Source: Pyrinomonadaceae bacterium (GTDB lineage Bacteria > Acidobacteriota > Blastocatellia > Pyrinomonadales > Pyrinomonadaceae). From it: 64,000 bases of DNA. The translations under genes were made by a program, and so were the position numbers. The stretch is from assembly GCA_026129865.1 (NCBI GenBank), contig JAHCHG010000006.1, positions 186,001 through 250,000 of the forward strand, given 5' to 3'. Shown piece by piece: positions 33,426-42,575 of this stretch (the stretch's first letter is position 1; each line of letters opens with the position of its first letter). The notes beneath the pieces are model-generated. The model did no database searches. It was not told where the DNA came from and saw nothing but the letters and a program-made list of their open reading frames with translations.

Positions 33426-35843
33426 ATGAAATTTTTCGCAACATTAATATTCACATTATTTTTGACGGCAGCCGCGTCGGGGCAGCCCGGCGGCGTGGTC
33501 AGCGGAGTCGTCGAAAAAAGCACTCGGAACGCCTTGGCGGGCAAGGTCTCGCTCATCTCGTCGGACGGGCAAACGCGGGAAACGAGGGTCGATTCTTACG
33601 GAGTTTTTCGCTTTGCAAGTGTAAAAAGCGGAACTTACACGATAATTTTCGAGATCGACGGCGAACGCAAGGAAGAAAAGATCGAAGTCTCCGGCAACGC
33701 TCCGGTCAGCGTCAATTACAACACGGCAAACTGCGCATGCATTACCGTTTTGCGCGGTGCGGGAATTTCAGAGGTCGTGCGCGTTTCCGCCGGAACCTCG
33801 CAGCCGATCGCCGAAGTTTCGAAAACCGTTAACATCATCGATCAAGCTGAGATAAACGACCGCAACGAGATAAATTTGACCGGCGCGCTTTCGACCGTTC
33901 CGGGTTTTCGCGTGCAGCAGCTCGGCGGATTCGGCAAAACGGCGAATATTAAAACGCGCGGTCTGAGAAATCAGGATACCGCGGTTTTGATCGACGGCGT
34001 CAGGTTTCGCGACGCTTCGTCAATAACCGGCGACGCTTCGGCATTTCTTTCCGATCTTGTGTTTACGAACACGGCACGGGTTGAAGTTCTTCGCGGTTCG
34101 GGAAGTTCGCTTTACGGAACGAACGCTATCGGCGGTGTTATAGATCTACGGACGCAGGAACCCGGAACCGGAACGCACGGATCTTTCACAGGCGAAGGCG
34201 GAAGTCTCGGGTTGAGGCGATTTTTCGGAAATTTGACGAACGGAACCGACAAATTCGGTTTCACGTTCGGAGCTTCGCGAACCGAATATACAAAAGGGAT
34301 CGACGGCGAAGACGATGCAAGCAATACGACCGCAAACGGGCGCGTCGATTATCGACCGAACGGAAAAACGAATATTTCGGGTAGATTTTACGTTACAAAC
34401 GCTTTTGTCCGGTTAAATTCAAATCCGGACACCATCGGCGATTTGCCGGCTTCGAACCGGACGATCATTAACGCCGTTCCGCTTTCCATCGCACAATTAA
34501 ACCAATACGCCGCCGGTCAGCCGATTACCGATCGACAGCGAGCGACCTTCATTCCCGATGTAAACGATCCGGACAATTTTCAGCGATCGAAGTTTTTCAA
34601 CGGACAGATAATGCTGACGCAGATCTTATCGCGAAATCTGACGTTTCAGGCATATTATTCGGGTTTGCGTTCGTCGCGCGAAAACGATAACTCAACGCGC
34701 GGCGTCGGTTTTCAGAGCGCTTCGACAAGTGTTTTCGACGGCACGATACAGACCGCAAATGCGCATTTCGATTGGACACCGGCGCGCGGAAACCTGTTTA
34801 CGGCGGGTTACGAATATGAGCGGGAAAAATACGGCAACGACGGTTTTACGCCGTCCGGAAACGGGAACTTTTCGGCGCGCGCAAAACAGTCGAGCAGTAC
34901 GTTTTATGCGCAGCATCTTGCCGGATTCTTAGGCGACCGTCTGCAGATAGCAGGCGGAGTTCGCGCGCAGTTCTTTAGTCTGAAAAATCCGGCGTTCAAC
35001 GTCAGCAATGCGCCCTATCAAGACGCAACATTGGACGATCCGCCGACGGCATACACGTTTGACGGTTCGATTTCGTACTTTTTCGCCCGGACCGGAACGA
35101 AGCTGCGCGCGCATATCGGCAACGGTTACCGTGTCCCTTCGCTTTATGAGCGGTTCGGCACGTTTTACAGTTCGTTTTCGCAAAACTTCATCGCGCTCGG
35201 CGCGCCCGGTCTGAAACCGGAACGTTCGATCGCCTATGACGGAGGTATCGATCAAACGTTTTTTAAAAACCGCGCGCATGTGTCGGCGACATATTTTTAC
35301 ACGCATCTTATCGAGACGATCGGTTTCGGAAATATCGTGCCGAACATCGGAACGACGACGCGACCGTTCGGCGGTTACATCAACACAAAAGGCGGAATCG
35401 CACGGGGCGCCGAATTTAGCGTCGACGTGAAACCGTCTCGTTCGACCGGCATTTTCGCATCATACACCTTCACGAACAGCGACCAGCGCGAGCCGCAGGT
35501 TTCGGGCAGCGGCATTATCGAAACGCTCGGAATTCCAAAGCATCAATTTTCGTTCGTCGCGACGCAGCGGATTAAAAATCTGACGCTGAACTTCGATTTT
35601 CTCGCGACCGGTCGATATCTTGCGCCAATTTTCAGTAACTCGACATTTTCGACCTATGTTTACCGTTTCGACGGCAACCGCAAAGGCGATCTGACGGGAA
35701 GCTATGAGGTTCCGCTGCGAAGCGAAAATGTTCGTTTACGCATTTTCGGCACGTTCGGGAACATTTTCGATCACGATTATTACGAAAACGGTTTCCGCAC
35801 CGAGGGCAGAACCGCCCGCGGCGGTCTCGGGTTGAGTTTTTAA
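33426..35843 (+). CDS. TonB-dependent receptor, probably for cobalamin
   Basis: 805 residues with AGGAGGAAAG before the ATG. Signal peptide ends near 'AASGQP'. Residues about 25-100 form a carboxypeptidase-regulatory-like beta-sandwich ('VSGVVEKSTRNALAGKVSLIS'). A possible TonB box 'EVVRVSA' lies near 116, then the plug ('LTGALSTVPGFRVQQLGGFG', 'VEVLRGSGSSLYGTNAIGGVID') and a 22-strand barrel ending in G-G-L-G-L-S-F with terminal Phe. It is last in the riboswitch-btuF-btuC-btuD series, so BtuB-like B12 uptake across the outer membrane is the best guess. The two intergenic repeat clusters upstream may separate its expression from btuD. Confidence 0.9.
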   Translation: MKFFATLIFTLFLTAAASGQPGGVVSGVVEKSTRNALAGKVSLISSDGQTRETRVDSYGVFRFASVKSGTYTIIFEIDGERKEEKIEVSGNAPVSVNYNTANCACITVLRGAGISEVVRVSAGTSQPIAEVSKTVNIIDQAEINDRNEINLTGALSTVPGFRVQQLGGFGKTANIKTRGLRNQDTAVLIDGVRFRDASSITGDASAFLSDLVFTNTARVEVLRGSGSSLYGTNAIGGVIDLRTQEPGTGTHGSFTGEGGSLGLRRFFGNLTNGTDKFGFTFGASRTEYTKGIDGEDDASNTTANGRVDYRPNGKTNISGRFYVTNAFVRLNSNPDTIGDLPASNRTIINAVPLSIAQLNQYAAGQPITDRQRATFIPDVNDPDNFQRSKFFNGQIMLTQILSRNLTFQAYYSGLRSSRENDNSTRGVGFQSASTSVFDGTIQTANAHFDWTPARGNLFTAGYEYEREKYGNDGFTPSGNGNFSARAKQSSSTFYAQHLAGFLGDRLQIAGGVRAQFFSLKNPAFNVSNAPYQDATLDDPPTAYTFDGSISYFFARTGTKLRAHIGNGYRVPSLYERFGTFYSSFSQNFIALGAPGLKPERSIAYDGGIDQTFFKNRAHVSATYFYTHLIETIGFGNIVPNIGTTTRPFGGYINTKGGIARGAEFSVDVKPSRSTGIFASYTFTNSDQREPQVSGSGIIETLGIPKHQFSFVATQRIKNLTLNFDFLATGRYLAPIFSNSTFSTYVYRFDGNRKGDLTGSYEVPLRSENVRLRIFGTFGNIFDHDYYENGFRTEGRTARGGLGLSF

Positions 35844-35890
35844 TAAATAATTTTCGCGTAATTCCGCGCTTTCTGCGGGTAAATTTTATT

Positions 35891-36528
35891 TTTCCCGCGG
35901 AAGGCGCGGAACACACGGAAAATTTCTCGGATTTTTGCCCGCGAAATACGCTAAAAGGCGCGAAAGGTACAAGACATTAAATTCCTTTAGCGTCCTTTCG
36001 CGTTTTTAGCGGGCAAAATCTGAAAACGTTCCGCGATTTCCGCGTGTTCCGCGGGGGAAATTATTCTTAACCTTTCGCATTATGTTGCAGCTTCCATGTC
36101 AATGGCGGGCAATTTCTGTATTTCCCGCGGAACACGCGGAACACGCGGAATACACGGAAAATTTGGAAGCATTTTGCCGGCGAATACGCGCTAATAAACG
36201 CTAATTTTTATAAGAATGAAAATATTAGCGTCCATCCGCGTAAATTAGCGGGCAAAACCTCCGAACCTTCCGCGATTTCCGCGTGTTCCGCGGGGAAAAT
36301 TATTCTTAACCTCTCGGATTACTTTGCAGCTTCCATGTCATTGGCGGGCAATTTATGTTCTTCCCGCGGAAGGCGCGGAATACACGGAAAATTGGGAAGC
36401 ATTTTGCCCGCGAATACGCGCTAATAAACGCTAATTTTTATAAGAATGAAAAATATTAGCGCCCATTCGCGTAGATTAGCGGGCAAAACCTCCGAACCTT
36501 CCGCGATTTCCGCGTGTTCCGCGGGCAA
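35891..36528. repeat. Three tandem copies of a long two-tier hairpin repeat
   Basis: Copies begin at 35891, 36121 and 36360 (spacing 230 and 239). Each has an outer pair (TTTCCCGCGGAACACGCGGA against TTCCGCGTGTTCCGCGGGGA) and an inner pair (TTTTGCCCGCGAATACGCGC against ATTAGCGGGCAAAA), with a short A/T-rich centre. Copies 2 and 3 are almost identical; copy 1 is diverged in the inner arms but still paired. Half-units flank the cluster at 35850-35880 and 36545-36570. The whole 35844-36640 gap is filled by this family and holds no gene. Confidence 0.9.
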
Positions 36529-36640
36529 AAACTCTTAACCTTTCGCGAGATTCGCGCTTTCTGCGGGTAATCTTTTCTTTTTCCCGCCGGGAAGATCGGT
36601 GTTATTATTGATCTAAATAATTTACCGCGAGGAAACGATC

Positions 36641-37195
36641 ATGAAATTTAAGATTTTCTTTCTGATGTTTGCGATCTTGGCGCTTTGTTTCACGGCTTTT
36701 GGTCAGCAAAAGGCTAAACGGACGATCACAAATGCCGATCTCGAAAAATTTAAGGTAAAACGTATCGCAGCCGAGCGCGATCTTCGTGAAAATTATGAAA
36801 AACTCGGGTTTCCTTCGCCCGAAGAGATGGAAAGACGCCGCAAAACCGCGGATGAAGAACTTGAAAAGCTTTCCGAAAAGCTTCTCCGCGAGCGGCTCGA
36901 ACGCGAACGTGTCATGTTTGAACAGCAGTTTCTTCAATCGCAGAGCAACCCAGACGTTTTCTTTATCAACAATAACTCGAACGACACCTATCGACCGTTG
37001 ATATATTCCGGTTCATTTTATCGTTACCCGCGATATTACCGTTACAAAAACTACGGCAATGTAACACTCGGCGGCGGATATTTTTATCCCAATGCCAACC
37101 CGAACCAAGGCGTCAGGATCAATACCGACCCGATCAGAATAAACACGACCGGTCCGGTTCGTCCGCCGGTCAGGATCAGAGCGCCGCGAAATTAG
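36641..37195 (+). CDS. Exported coiled-coil protein of unknown function
   Basis: 184 residues, with GAGGAAACG upstream and a signal peptide ending near 'TAFGQQ'. Residues about 30-105 are strongly charged and helical ('ERRRKTADEELEKLSEKLLRERLERERVMFEQQF'), suggesting a coiled coil. The last 80 residues are Tyr-, Asn-, Arg- and Pro-rich, without Cys. I do not recognise a family. It stands alone between two repeat clusters. Confidence 0.72.
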   Translation: MKFKIFFLMFAILALCFTAFGQQKAKRTITNADLEKFKVKRIAAERDLRENYEKLGFPSPEEMERRRKTADEELEKLSEKLLRERLERERVMFEQQFLQSQSNPDVFFINNNSNDTYRPLIYSGSFYRYPRYYRYKNYGNVTLGGGYFYPNANPNQGVRINTDPIRINTTGPVRPPVRIRAPRN

Positions 37196-37201
37196 TTTGA
37201 T

Positions 37202-37900
37202 GGAGCGTGCCGACGCTCGCAGTCGCGCGGACTCTTGAGACCGCGAATGGTCCGCACGCTTGCTAGCGCGCGCGTTTCTGCCCTAATCACAAACGGCAGA
37301 AACGCGACCGCTAGGGAGCGTGCCGACGCTCGCAGTCGCGTGGACTCTTGAGACCGCGAATGCTCCGCACGCTTGCTGGTGCGCGCGTTTCTGCCCTAAT
37401 CGGAAAGGGTAGAAACACGACCGCCAAGGAGCGCAAGGGATGGGAGGCATTACACTCGCCTTCTTCGATCGAAAAATAGTTGATACAATCGAACCGACGC
37501 GAGGATTTGGGAGAGACTGGTTGCTGTGAGAATGGAAGTTTGAGGCGTCTGGTGTTCACTTTATGTTCTTTGAGTTCGTTTGAGAGTAATAATGCGGGAA
37601 TTTAGCACGCTCCCTAGCGGTCGTGTTTCTGCCCTTTTTGTCGCGCCGCAATTCATTTAGAGTAATGTGAGAAGGAGATCTACAAAAGCTCTGCATCTTT
37701 TGCGTTTAAGGTGAATTTAGTACGCGAAGAAAGGCACGCTCCCTAGCGGTGGCGTTTCTGCCCTTTTTGTCGCGCCGCAGGTCATTTAGAGTAAGGGGAG
37801 AAGGAGATCTACAAAAGCTCTGCATCTTTTGCGTTTAAGGTGATTTTAGTACGCGAAGAAAGGCACGCTCCCTAGCGGTCGCGTTTCTGCCCTTTTGGGT
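37202..37900. repeat. Intergenic repeat cluster with GGCACGCTCCC/GGGAGCGTGCC elements
   Basis: A 30-base element (GGCACGCTCCCTAGCGG followed by TCGCGTTTCTGCCC) and its reverse complement recur through the gap: forward at 37605, 37733 and 37862 (the last two 129 bases apart as part of a repeated unit that includes 'agatctacaaaagctctgc'), reverse near 37295 and a decayed copy near 37408. The left part is a 113-bp direct repeat ('ggagcgtgccgacgctcgc' at 37202 and 37315). No gene is visible in 37196-37925. The same element family reappears at 44352-44691. Confidence 0.88.
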
Positions 37901-37925
37901 GTTCAGCATTTTTTGAAGTGGAAAT

Positions 37926-39398
37926 ATGAAAGAAGGTTGGGAAGCGGTTATTGGAATGGAGATCCATGCTCAGTTGAAGACTGAGACGAAGATCTTTTGC
38001 GGGTGTGCGGCGAATTTTGGGGATGAACCGAATGCGAATACTTGTCCGGTTTGTCTGGGTTTGCCGGGCGCGCTGCCGGTTTTAAATGAAAAGGTCGTTG
38101 AATTGGGCGCAAAGGCTGCGCTGTCGCTGGGTTTGAATATTAATGAAACGTCGATCTTTTCGCGGAAAAATTACTTTTATCCCGATCTGCCGAAAGGGTA
38201 TCAGATATCGCAATTCGACAAGCCGTTTTCATCGAACGGAACGCTCGAGGTTTTGACGGCGGAGCGCGACGAATCGGGGCATGCGAAGGATTGGAAACCG
38301 ATAAAGATTCATATCGAGCGGATGCATCTCGAAGAAGACGCCGGAAAGAACGTTCATGAAGGTTTGCCGGATGTCGATAAATATTCCTACATCGATCTGA
38401 ACCGCGCGGGAACACCGCTCGGCGAAATTGTAACCGGACCGGATTTTCGCACGTCTTGGCAGGCTTACGATTATGTAAATCATGTAAGGCGCGTTCTGCA
38501 ATGGGTCGGCGCTTCGGACGCGGACATGGAAAAGGGAAATCTGCGCTGCGAAGCGAACGTTTCCGTCAGAAAGGTCGGCGAGGAAAAGTTTAGAAACAAG
38601 GTCGAATTAAAGAATCTTAATTCGGTTCGTTTTATGCAGAAAGCGATCGAATATGAGATAGAACGCCAGATCGAAGCGCATGAATCTGGCGAGGGCGTAA
38701 ATCAGGAAACGCGTCTTTGGGATGAAAAGAACAACAAGACAAAGGTGATGCGTTCGAAGGAAGACGCGCACGATTACAGATATTTTCCCGAACCCGATCT
38801 GCAGCCGCTGAAGGTTTCGACGGAATTTATCGAAAAGATAAAAAGCGAAATTCCGGAGCTGCCCGATGCGATGCTCGCGCGTTTTCAGCGCGATTACGAT
38901 CTGACGTTCGCGGATGCTTCACAGCTTGTCGGCGACATTTCGCTTGCGGCGTTTTACGAAGCGACGGCGGCGGCATCGAAAAACGCCAGGGCTTCGGCAA
39001 ACTGGATCCTTTCGGAACTGCAGCGCGAATGGAACGCGGCGGGGAATTCGGCAGCGGATTCGCCTGTGTCGGCTGAAAACTTGGCGGAATTGATCCGCTT
39101 TCTCGACGAAGAAAAGATCAACGGCAAACAGGCAAAGGAAGTTTTGATCGAGATGTTTGCCAGCGGCAAGAGCGCAGCGGATGTCGTTAAAGAGCAGGGT
39201 TTGGAGCAGATATCGGATTCGGGCGCGATAGAAAAGATCGTAGAAGACGTGATGGCGGCAAACGAAGGTCAGGTCGCGGCTTACCGCGGCGGCAACGAAA
39301 AACTTCTCGGCTTTTTCGTCGGTCAGGTGATGAAGGCTTCGAAAGGTCAGGCAAATCCGAAAATGGTTAACGAGGTTCTTTTAGAGAAATTAAAATAG
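37926..39398 (+). CDS. gatB: Asp-tRNA(Asn)/Glu-tRNA(Gln) amidotransferase subunit B
   Basis: 490 residues, full length. 'VIGMEIHAQLKTETKIFCGC' at the N-terminus, zinc-binding cysteines in C-G-C and C-P-V-C-L-G, 'FSRKNYFYPDLPKGYQISQF' and the C-terminal YqeY-like tail domain ('NPKMVNEVLLEKL') are typical. It acts in the cytoplasm with GatA and GatC to turn misacylated Glu-tRNA(Gln) or Asp-tRNA(Asn) into the amide form. Subunits A and C are not adjacent, so the gene is unlinked here. AGTGGAAAT precedes the ATG. Confidence 0.97.
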   Translation: MKEGWEAVIGMEIHAQLKTETKIFCGCAANFGDEPNANTCPVCLGLPGALPVLNEKVVELGAKAALSLGLNINETSIFSRKNYFYPDLPKGYQISQFDKPFSSNGTLEVLTAERDESGHAKDWKPIKIHIERMHLEEDAGKNVHEGLPDVDKYSYIDLNRAGTPLGEIVTGPDFRTSWQAYDYVNHVRRVLQWVGASDADMEKGNLRCEANVSVRKVGEEKFRNKVELKNLNSVRFMQKAIEYEIERQIEAHESGEGVNQETRLWDEKNNKTKVMRSKEDAHDYRYFPEPDLQPLKVSTEFIEKIKSEIPELPDAMLARFQRDYDLTFADASQLVGDISLAAFYEATAAASKNARASANWILSELQREWNAAGNSAADSPVSAENLAELIRFLDEEKINGKQAKEVLIEMFASGKSAADVVKEQGLEQISDSGAIEKIVEDVMAANEGQVAAYRGGNEKLLGFFVGQVMKASKGQANPKMVNEVLLEKLK

Positions 39399-39583
39399 AT
39401 CCTAAATATTAAAAATCTTGACCAAACCGCGAAAACGGTTCAAAATCAAGCTGAACATTACCCTCTAACACGATCGGGCTTGTGCGGCTTTATTTTTTCT
39501 ACCGAGCCGGGCTTACCCCGCGATTTACTACTCAAAAGGTGTTGTCGTACATTTGCAGCGACGCGAAAACTCGGAGGTCATCA

Positions 39584-40552
39584 ATGCAGCAGCAACCGTA
39601 TTCGAAAAAAAGTATCTGGAAACTCTTTTTTGCGATCCTGCTGGCAGCGATGGTGACATTTTTTCTTGCAGAAAGACCGCTGGCGCAGAAATCGACCGAA
39701 TTGGTTTCGCCGACTCCGACCGAGAGGCAGGCAATGCAAAATTTGATCGACGAACGCGATCGGACGACCCGGCGGTTGGAAAATCTTAGACGCACACCAA
39801 AGTCCGTAGAAGAACGACGTGCTACCGCGCGCAATTTACAAACGATTCGAAATTTTTACCGCGATCTGACAAGGGATGAAGAAAAATTGCTTGAACCTTC
39901 CGCTGACGATCTCAACTCAAACAAAGCTTTTCTCAGGAAAAAAGACACAGGGTTGACCCGGTTGATCCTGGATAAAGGCTGCAACGACAACGGAATTGTC
40001 GTCGTCGCATCCGCGGACTGTCTGACCTATTCAATGCCCGGCGGCGGTTCGTCGTTCTCGTTTCGAACAGATCAATATCGGATCAGGCGTTTGGCAGATC
40101 TGACATATTCTGACAACCGGTTTAAAACGCTGGGCGTTTTGCTGCAGGGAATAATCGTCAGGCTCGGCGATGTACCGATGGAACAAGTATCAAGTGAAAC
40201 TCCGGGAATCGGATTTTTATTAGAATTTGAACCGTCCGAAGATTTTCAGGCGGCGAAAATAGCCGATCTCGAATTTATTAACGGAAAGTCGGTCGACGGG
40301 TTTTACTATTCACGTTCAACCGATGCTTTGAACGACACAACCTATGCGCTTCGTTCTATTGCTTACAAAGGCAGCGTTTTTCGTGCCTATGAAAACATCA
40401 CTTATGACGAGCTCGAGTTTGATAAAAGAAAAGACGTAACCGTCGTATTTAGAATTGTCAGCCGCGATGAAAACGGAATTACGATCCTCTGGCGAAAGAT
40501 CGACAGCCGGACTGCTCCGAAAATATCGGTTAACGAAAAAACTGAGAAATAA
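39584..40552 (+). CDS. Exported protein, unknown triplicated family (copy 1)
   Basis: 322 residues from the ATG at 39584, which has GGAGG 8 bases upstream; the frame is open 102 bases further up but without a ribosome site. A signal or signal-anchor helix spans about 12-33. Shared family segments: 'IRNFYRDLTRDEEKLLEPS', 'FLRKKDTGLTRL', 'VVVASADCLTYSMPGGGSSFSFR', 'RLADLTYSD..FKTLGVLLQGI', 'TYALRSIAYKGSV' and 'YDELEFDKRKDVTVVFRIV...GITILWRKI'. Two conserved cysteines lie in 'D-K-G-C' and 'A-D-C', possibly a disulfide. I recognise no known domain. First of three tandem paralogues. Confidence 0.85.
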   Translation: MQQQPYSKKSIWKLFFAILLAAMVTFFLAERPLAQKSTELVSPTPTERQAMQNLIDERDRTTRRLENLRRTPKSVEERRATARNLQTIRNFYRDLTRDEEKLLEPSADDLNSNKAFLRKKDTGLTRLILDKGCNDNGIVVVASADCLTYSMPGGGSSFSFRTDQYRIRRLADLTYSDNRFKTLGVLLQGIIVRLGDVPMEQVSSETPGIGFLLEFEPSEDFQAAKIADLEFINGKSVDGFYYSRSTDALNDTTYALRSIAYKGSVFRAYENITYDELEFDKRKDVTVVFRIVSRDENGITILWRKIDSRTAPKISVNEKTEK

Positions 40553-40580
40553 ACAGCTATATTTTTAACCATCAAATGCT

Positions 40581-41537
40581 ATGACATTACCAATTTTCCG
40601 AGATCAGAAGGTAAAGCTCTGTTTGTTTTTAATGCTGACGCCGGTCTTATTTTCACTCGGGTCGGGCGCTAATGCGCAGGAACCGGCGCCGACGGCGACC
40701 CCGACGCAGGCTCAGATCTCGCGCGACGATCTAAATCAAAAATCTGCCGGGTCCAGACGATTTGAATCGCTCAGCGATATTGGGATGGGACCGCGCCGCC
40801 GGATCGATATAATTCATTTCCAGACGATCAGAGATTTTTACCGCAAACCGACAAAAGACGAGCAGGAGATACTTCAGCCTTCAAAAGAAACCGCTGCAAA
40901 ATATGCTGAATTCTTAAAAAAGAACGACACCGGATTAATTAAACTTTTCAACGACCGCGGCTGTTCAGATCATTCTTTCGTCGTTGTCGCTTCCGAAGAA
41001 TGTTTGAAATATTCAATGCCCGGCGGCGGTTCTTCATATTCGTTTCGTGCCGACACGTACCGCATTTGGCGGCTTGCCGATCTGACCTATTCGGGCGGGA
41101 AATTTCAATCGCTCGGTGTTTTGCTGCAAGGAATTCTGGTAAATATCGGCAATATTCCGCTGGAAGCTGTTTCGAATTCTTCTCCAGGTATGGATTTCCT
41201 GGCTAAGTTTGAACCCCCGACCGAATTTGAAGAAGCGAAGGAAACCGATGCCGAGTTTATGCAGGGGAAAATTGTCGGAGATCTAACCTATGCCCGGACT
41301 GTTGCTGCCGCGAGCAGATCGACATATATTTTGCGCTCGATCGCCTACCGCGGAAAGGTTTACCGGTCTTACCAGGGAATCAATTATAACGAACTCGAAT
41401 TTGATAAACGCCGCGACGTAACGGTCGCGTTTCGCATTGTCGATGCAGATGAGGAAAGCGTCACTATACTCTGGAAACAGATCGAAAGCCGCGACGCGCC
41501 CAAGATAAAGGTGCCGAAAATGGAGTTTAAGGATTAA
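40581..41537 (+). CDS. Exported protein, unknown triplicated family (copy 2)
   Basis: 318 residues; closest to copy 1, starting 28 bases after it. Signal peptide ends near 'GANAQE', then a Pro/Thr linker. Shared segments are 'IRDFYRKPTKDEQEILQPS', 'FLKKNDTGLIKLFNDRGC', 'VVVASEECLKYSMPGGGSSYSFR', 'LADLTYSGGKFQSLGVLLQGI', 'TYILRSIAYRGKVYRSY' and 'NELEFDKRRDVTVAFRIV...VTILWKQIESRDAPKI'. Both cysteines of copy 1 are kept. Function unknown; likely periplasmic or outer-surface. Confidence 0.85.
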   Translation: MTLPIFRDQKVKLCLFLMLTPVLFSLGSGANAQEPAPTATPTQAQISRDDLNQKSAGSRRFESLSDIGMGPRRRIDIIHFQTIRDFYRKPTKDEQEILQPSKETAAKYAEFLKKNDTGLIKLFNDRGCSDHSFVVVASEECLKYSMPGGGSSYSFRADTYRIWRLADLTYSGGKFQSLGVLLQGILVNIGNIPLEAVSNSSPGMDFLAKFEPPTEFEEAKETDAEFMQGKIVGDLTYARTVAAASRSTYILRSIAYRGKVYRSYQGINYNELEFDKRRDVTVAFRIVDADEESVTILWKQIESRDAPKIKVPKMEFKD

Positions 41538-41570
41538 AGCATTTGTGAAGCTGAGTTCAGGAGCAAATTT

Positions 41571-42536
41571 ATGAGATATGTTTTTGTTTTCGCTTTTCTG
41601 TTTTTGTTCATTATTGACGCGTCTGCGCAAACGCTGCCGGAAGCACCGCGCGATCCGCGAAATCCGCTGCCGGATTTTGTCTACCGAAACGACGAAAAGC
41701 GCCGCGAACTTGAACGGAATATCGAGCGCGGGGACGCCGCGATCCCTTCAACGCCGATAGACCTTCGTTCCGGCAGAGAGGCTCGCAGACGCCAGAATAT
41801 CGCAGACGAAGAACGCAAACGGATCGACGCTCTGGTCGAACCTAATCCCGAAGACTCCTCAAGGTTCAGCGAGTTTTTGAAGCAGAAAAAGACCGGTATC
41901 ACGAGATTGTTCCCCGAGTTAAACTGCCAGAATAGGGTTATTATCTATGCCGAAGGTGAATGCGCGGGCGCGGTGCCGAACGGTTCGCAGTATTCGTTCA
42001 GGCTCGAAGATTACACGATCGCACCGGAATGGAGCGATCTGCGTCTTGACGGTAAGTCAATTTTCGCCGACGGGTTTTTAACTCAGGCGATCCTTGTTTC
42101 GCTGGGCGATGCGCCGATCGAAACGATTTCCGAGATGGCTGAAGGTTTTGCATTTCTGAATAATTTCGCGCCTGCGCAGACGCTTTCCGGCGCGCGTGCT
42201 CAGAGCGCCGAACTGGCTAGGGAAATTGAAAGCTCGGGGTACAAATATGCGAACTTTGCAGCCGTCAAACTCAATGAGACCTACGCGCTGCGGGCGATCG
42301 CTTATAAAAGCGACGCAAAAGTCGAGAGTAAACATGTGAACGGGAAACTGTCCTGGAACGGCGATCCGAGATTTATAAATCTCAAACTCGACACACGCCG
42401 CGACATTACAGTTGCATTTCGGGTAATCCGAATCGAGGAAAACGGCGGGATAACGATAGTCTGGAAGGAATTATCGCGCCGCGATGCCCCAAAACTGCAG
42501 ATCGCGAAACGCGAGCGTCCCACAGATATCAGATAA
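41571..42536 (+). CDS. Exported protein, unknown triplicated family (copy 3)
   Basis: 321 residues, AGGAGC upstream, signal peptide ending near 'DASAQT'. The most diverged copy: it has 'NPEDSSRFSEFLKQKKTGITRLFPELNC' and 'IYAEGECAGAVPNGSQYSFRLEDY', replacing the S-M-P-G-G-G-S-S loop by V-P-N-G-S, but keeps both cysteines. It also has 'ADGFLTQAILVSLGDAPIETIS', 'TYALRAIAYKSD' and 'RRDITVAFRVIRIEENGGITIVWKEL.RRDAPKL'. The three genes are in one direction with gaps of 28 and 33 bases and are probably one transcript. Confidence 0.83.
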   Translation: MRYVFVFAFLFLFIIDASAQTLPEAPRDPRNPLPDFVYRNDEKRRELERNIERGDAAIPSTPIDLRSGREARRRQNIADEERKRIDALVEPNPEDSSRFSEFLKQKKTGITRLFPELNCQNRVIIYAEGECAGAVPNGSQYSFRLEDYTIAPEWSDLRLDGKSIFADGFLTQAILVSLGDAPIETISEMAEGFAFLNNFAPAQTLSGARAQSAELAREIESSGYKYANFAAVKLNETYALRAIAYKSDAKVESKHVNGKLSWNGDPRFINLKLDTRRDITVAFRVIRIEENGGITIVWKELSRRDAPKLQIAKRERPTDIR

Positions 42537-42575
42537 CATTTGCAACTTTCGAGCGCATATTGAAAAATTGACCTC

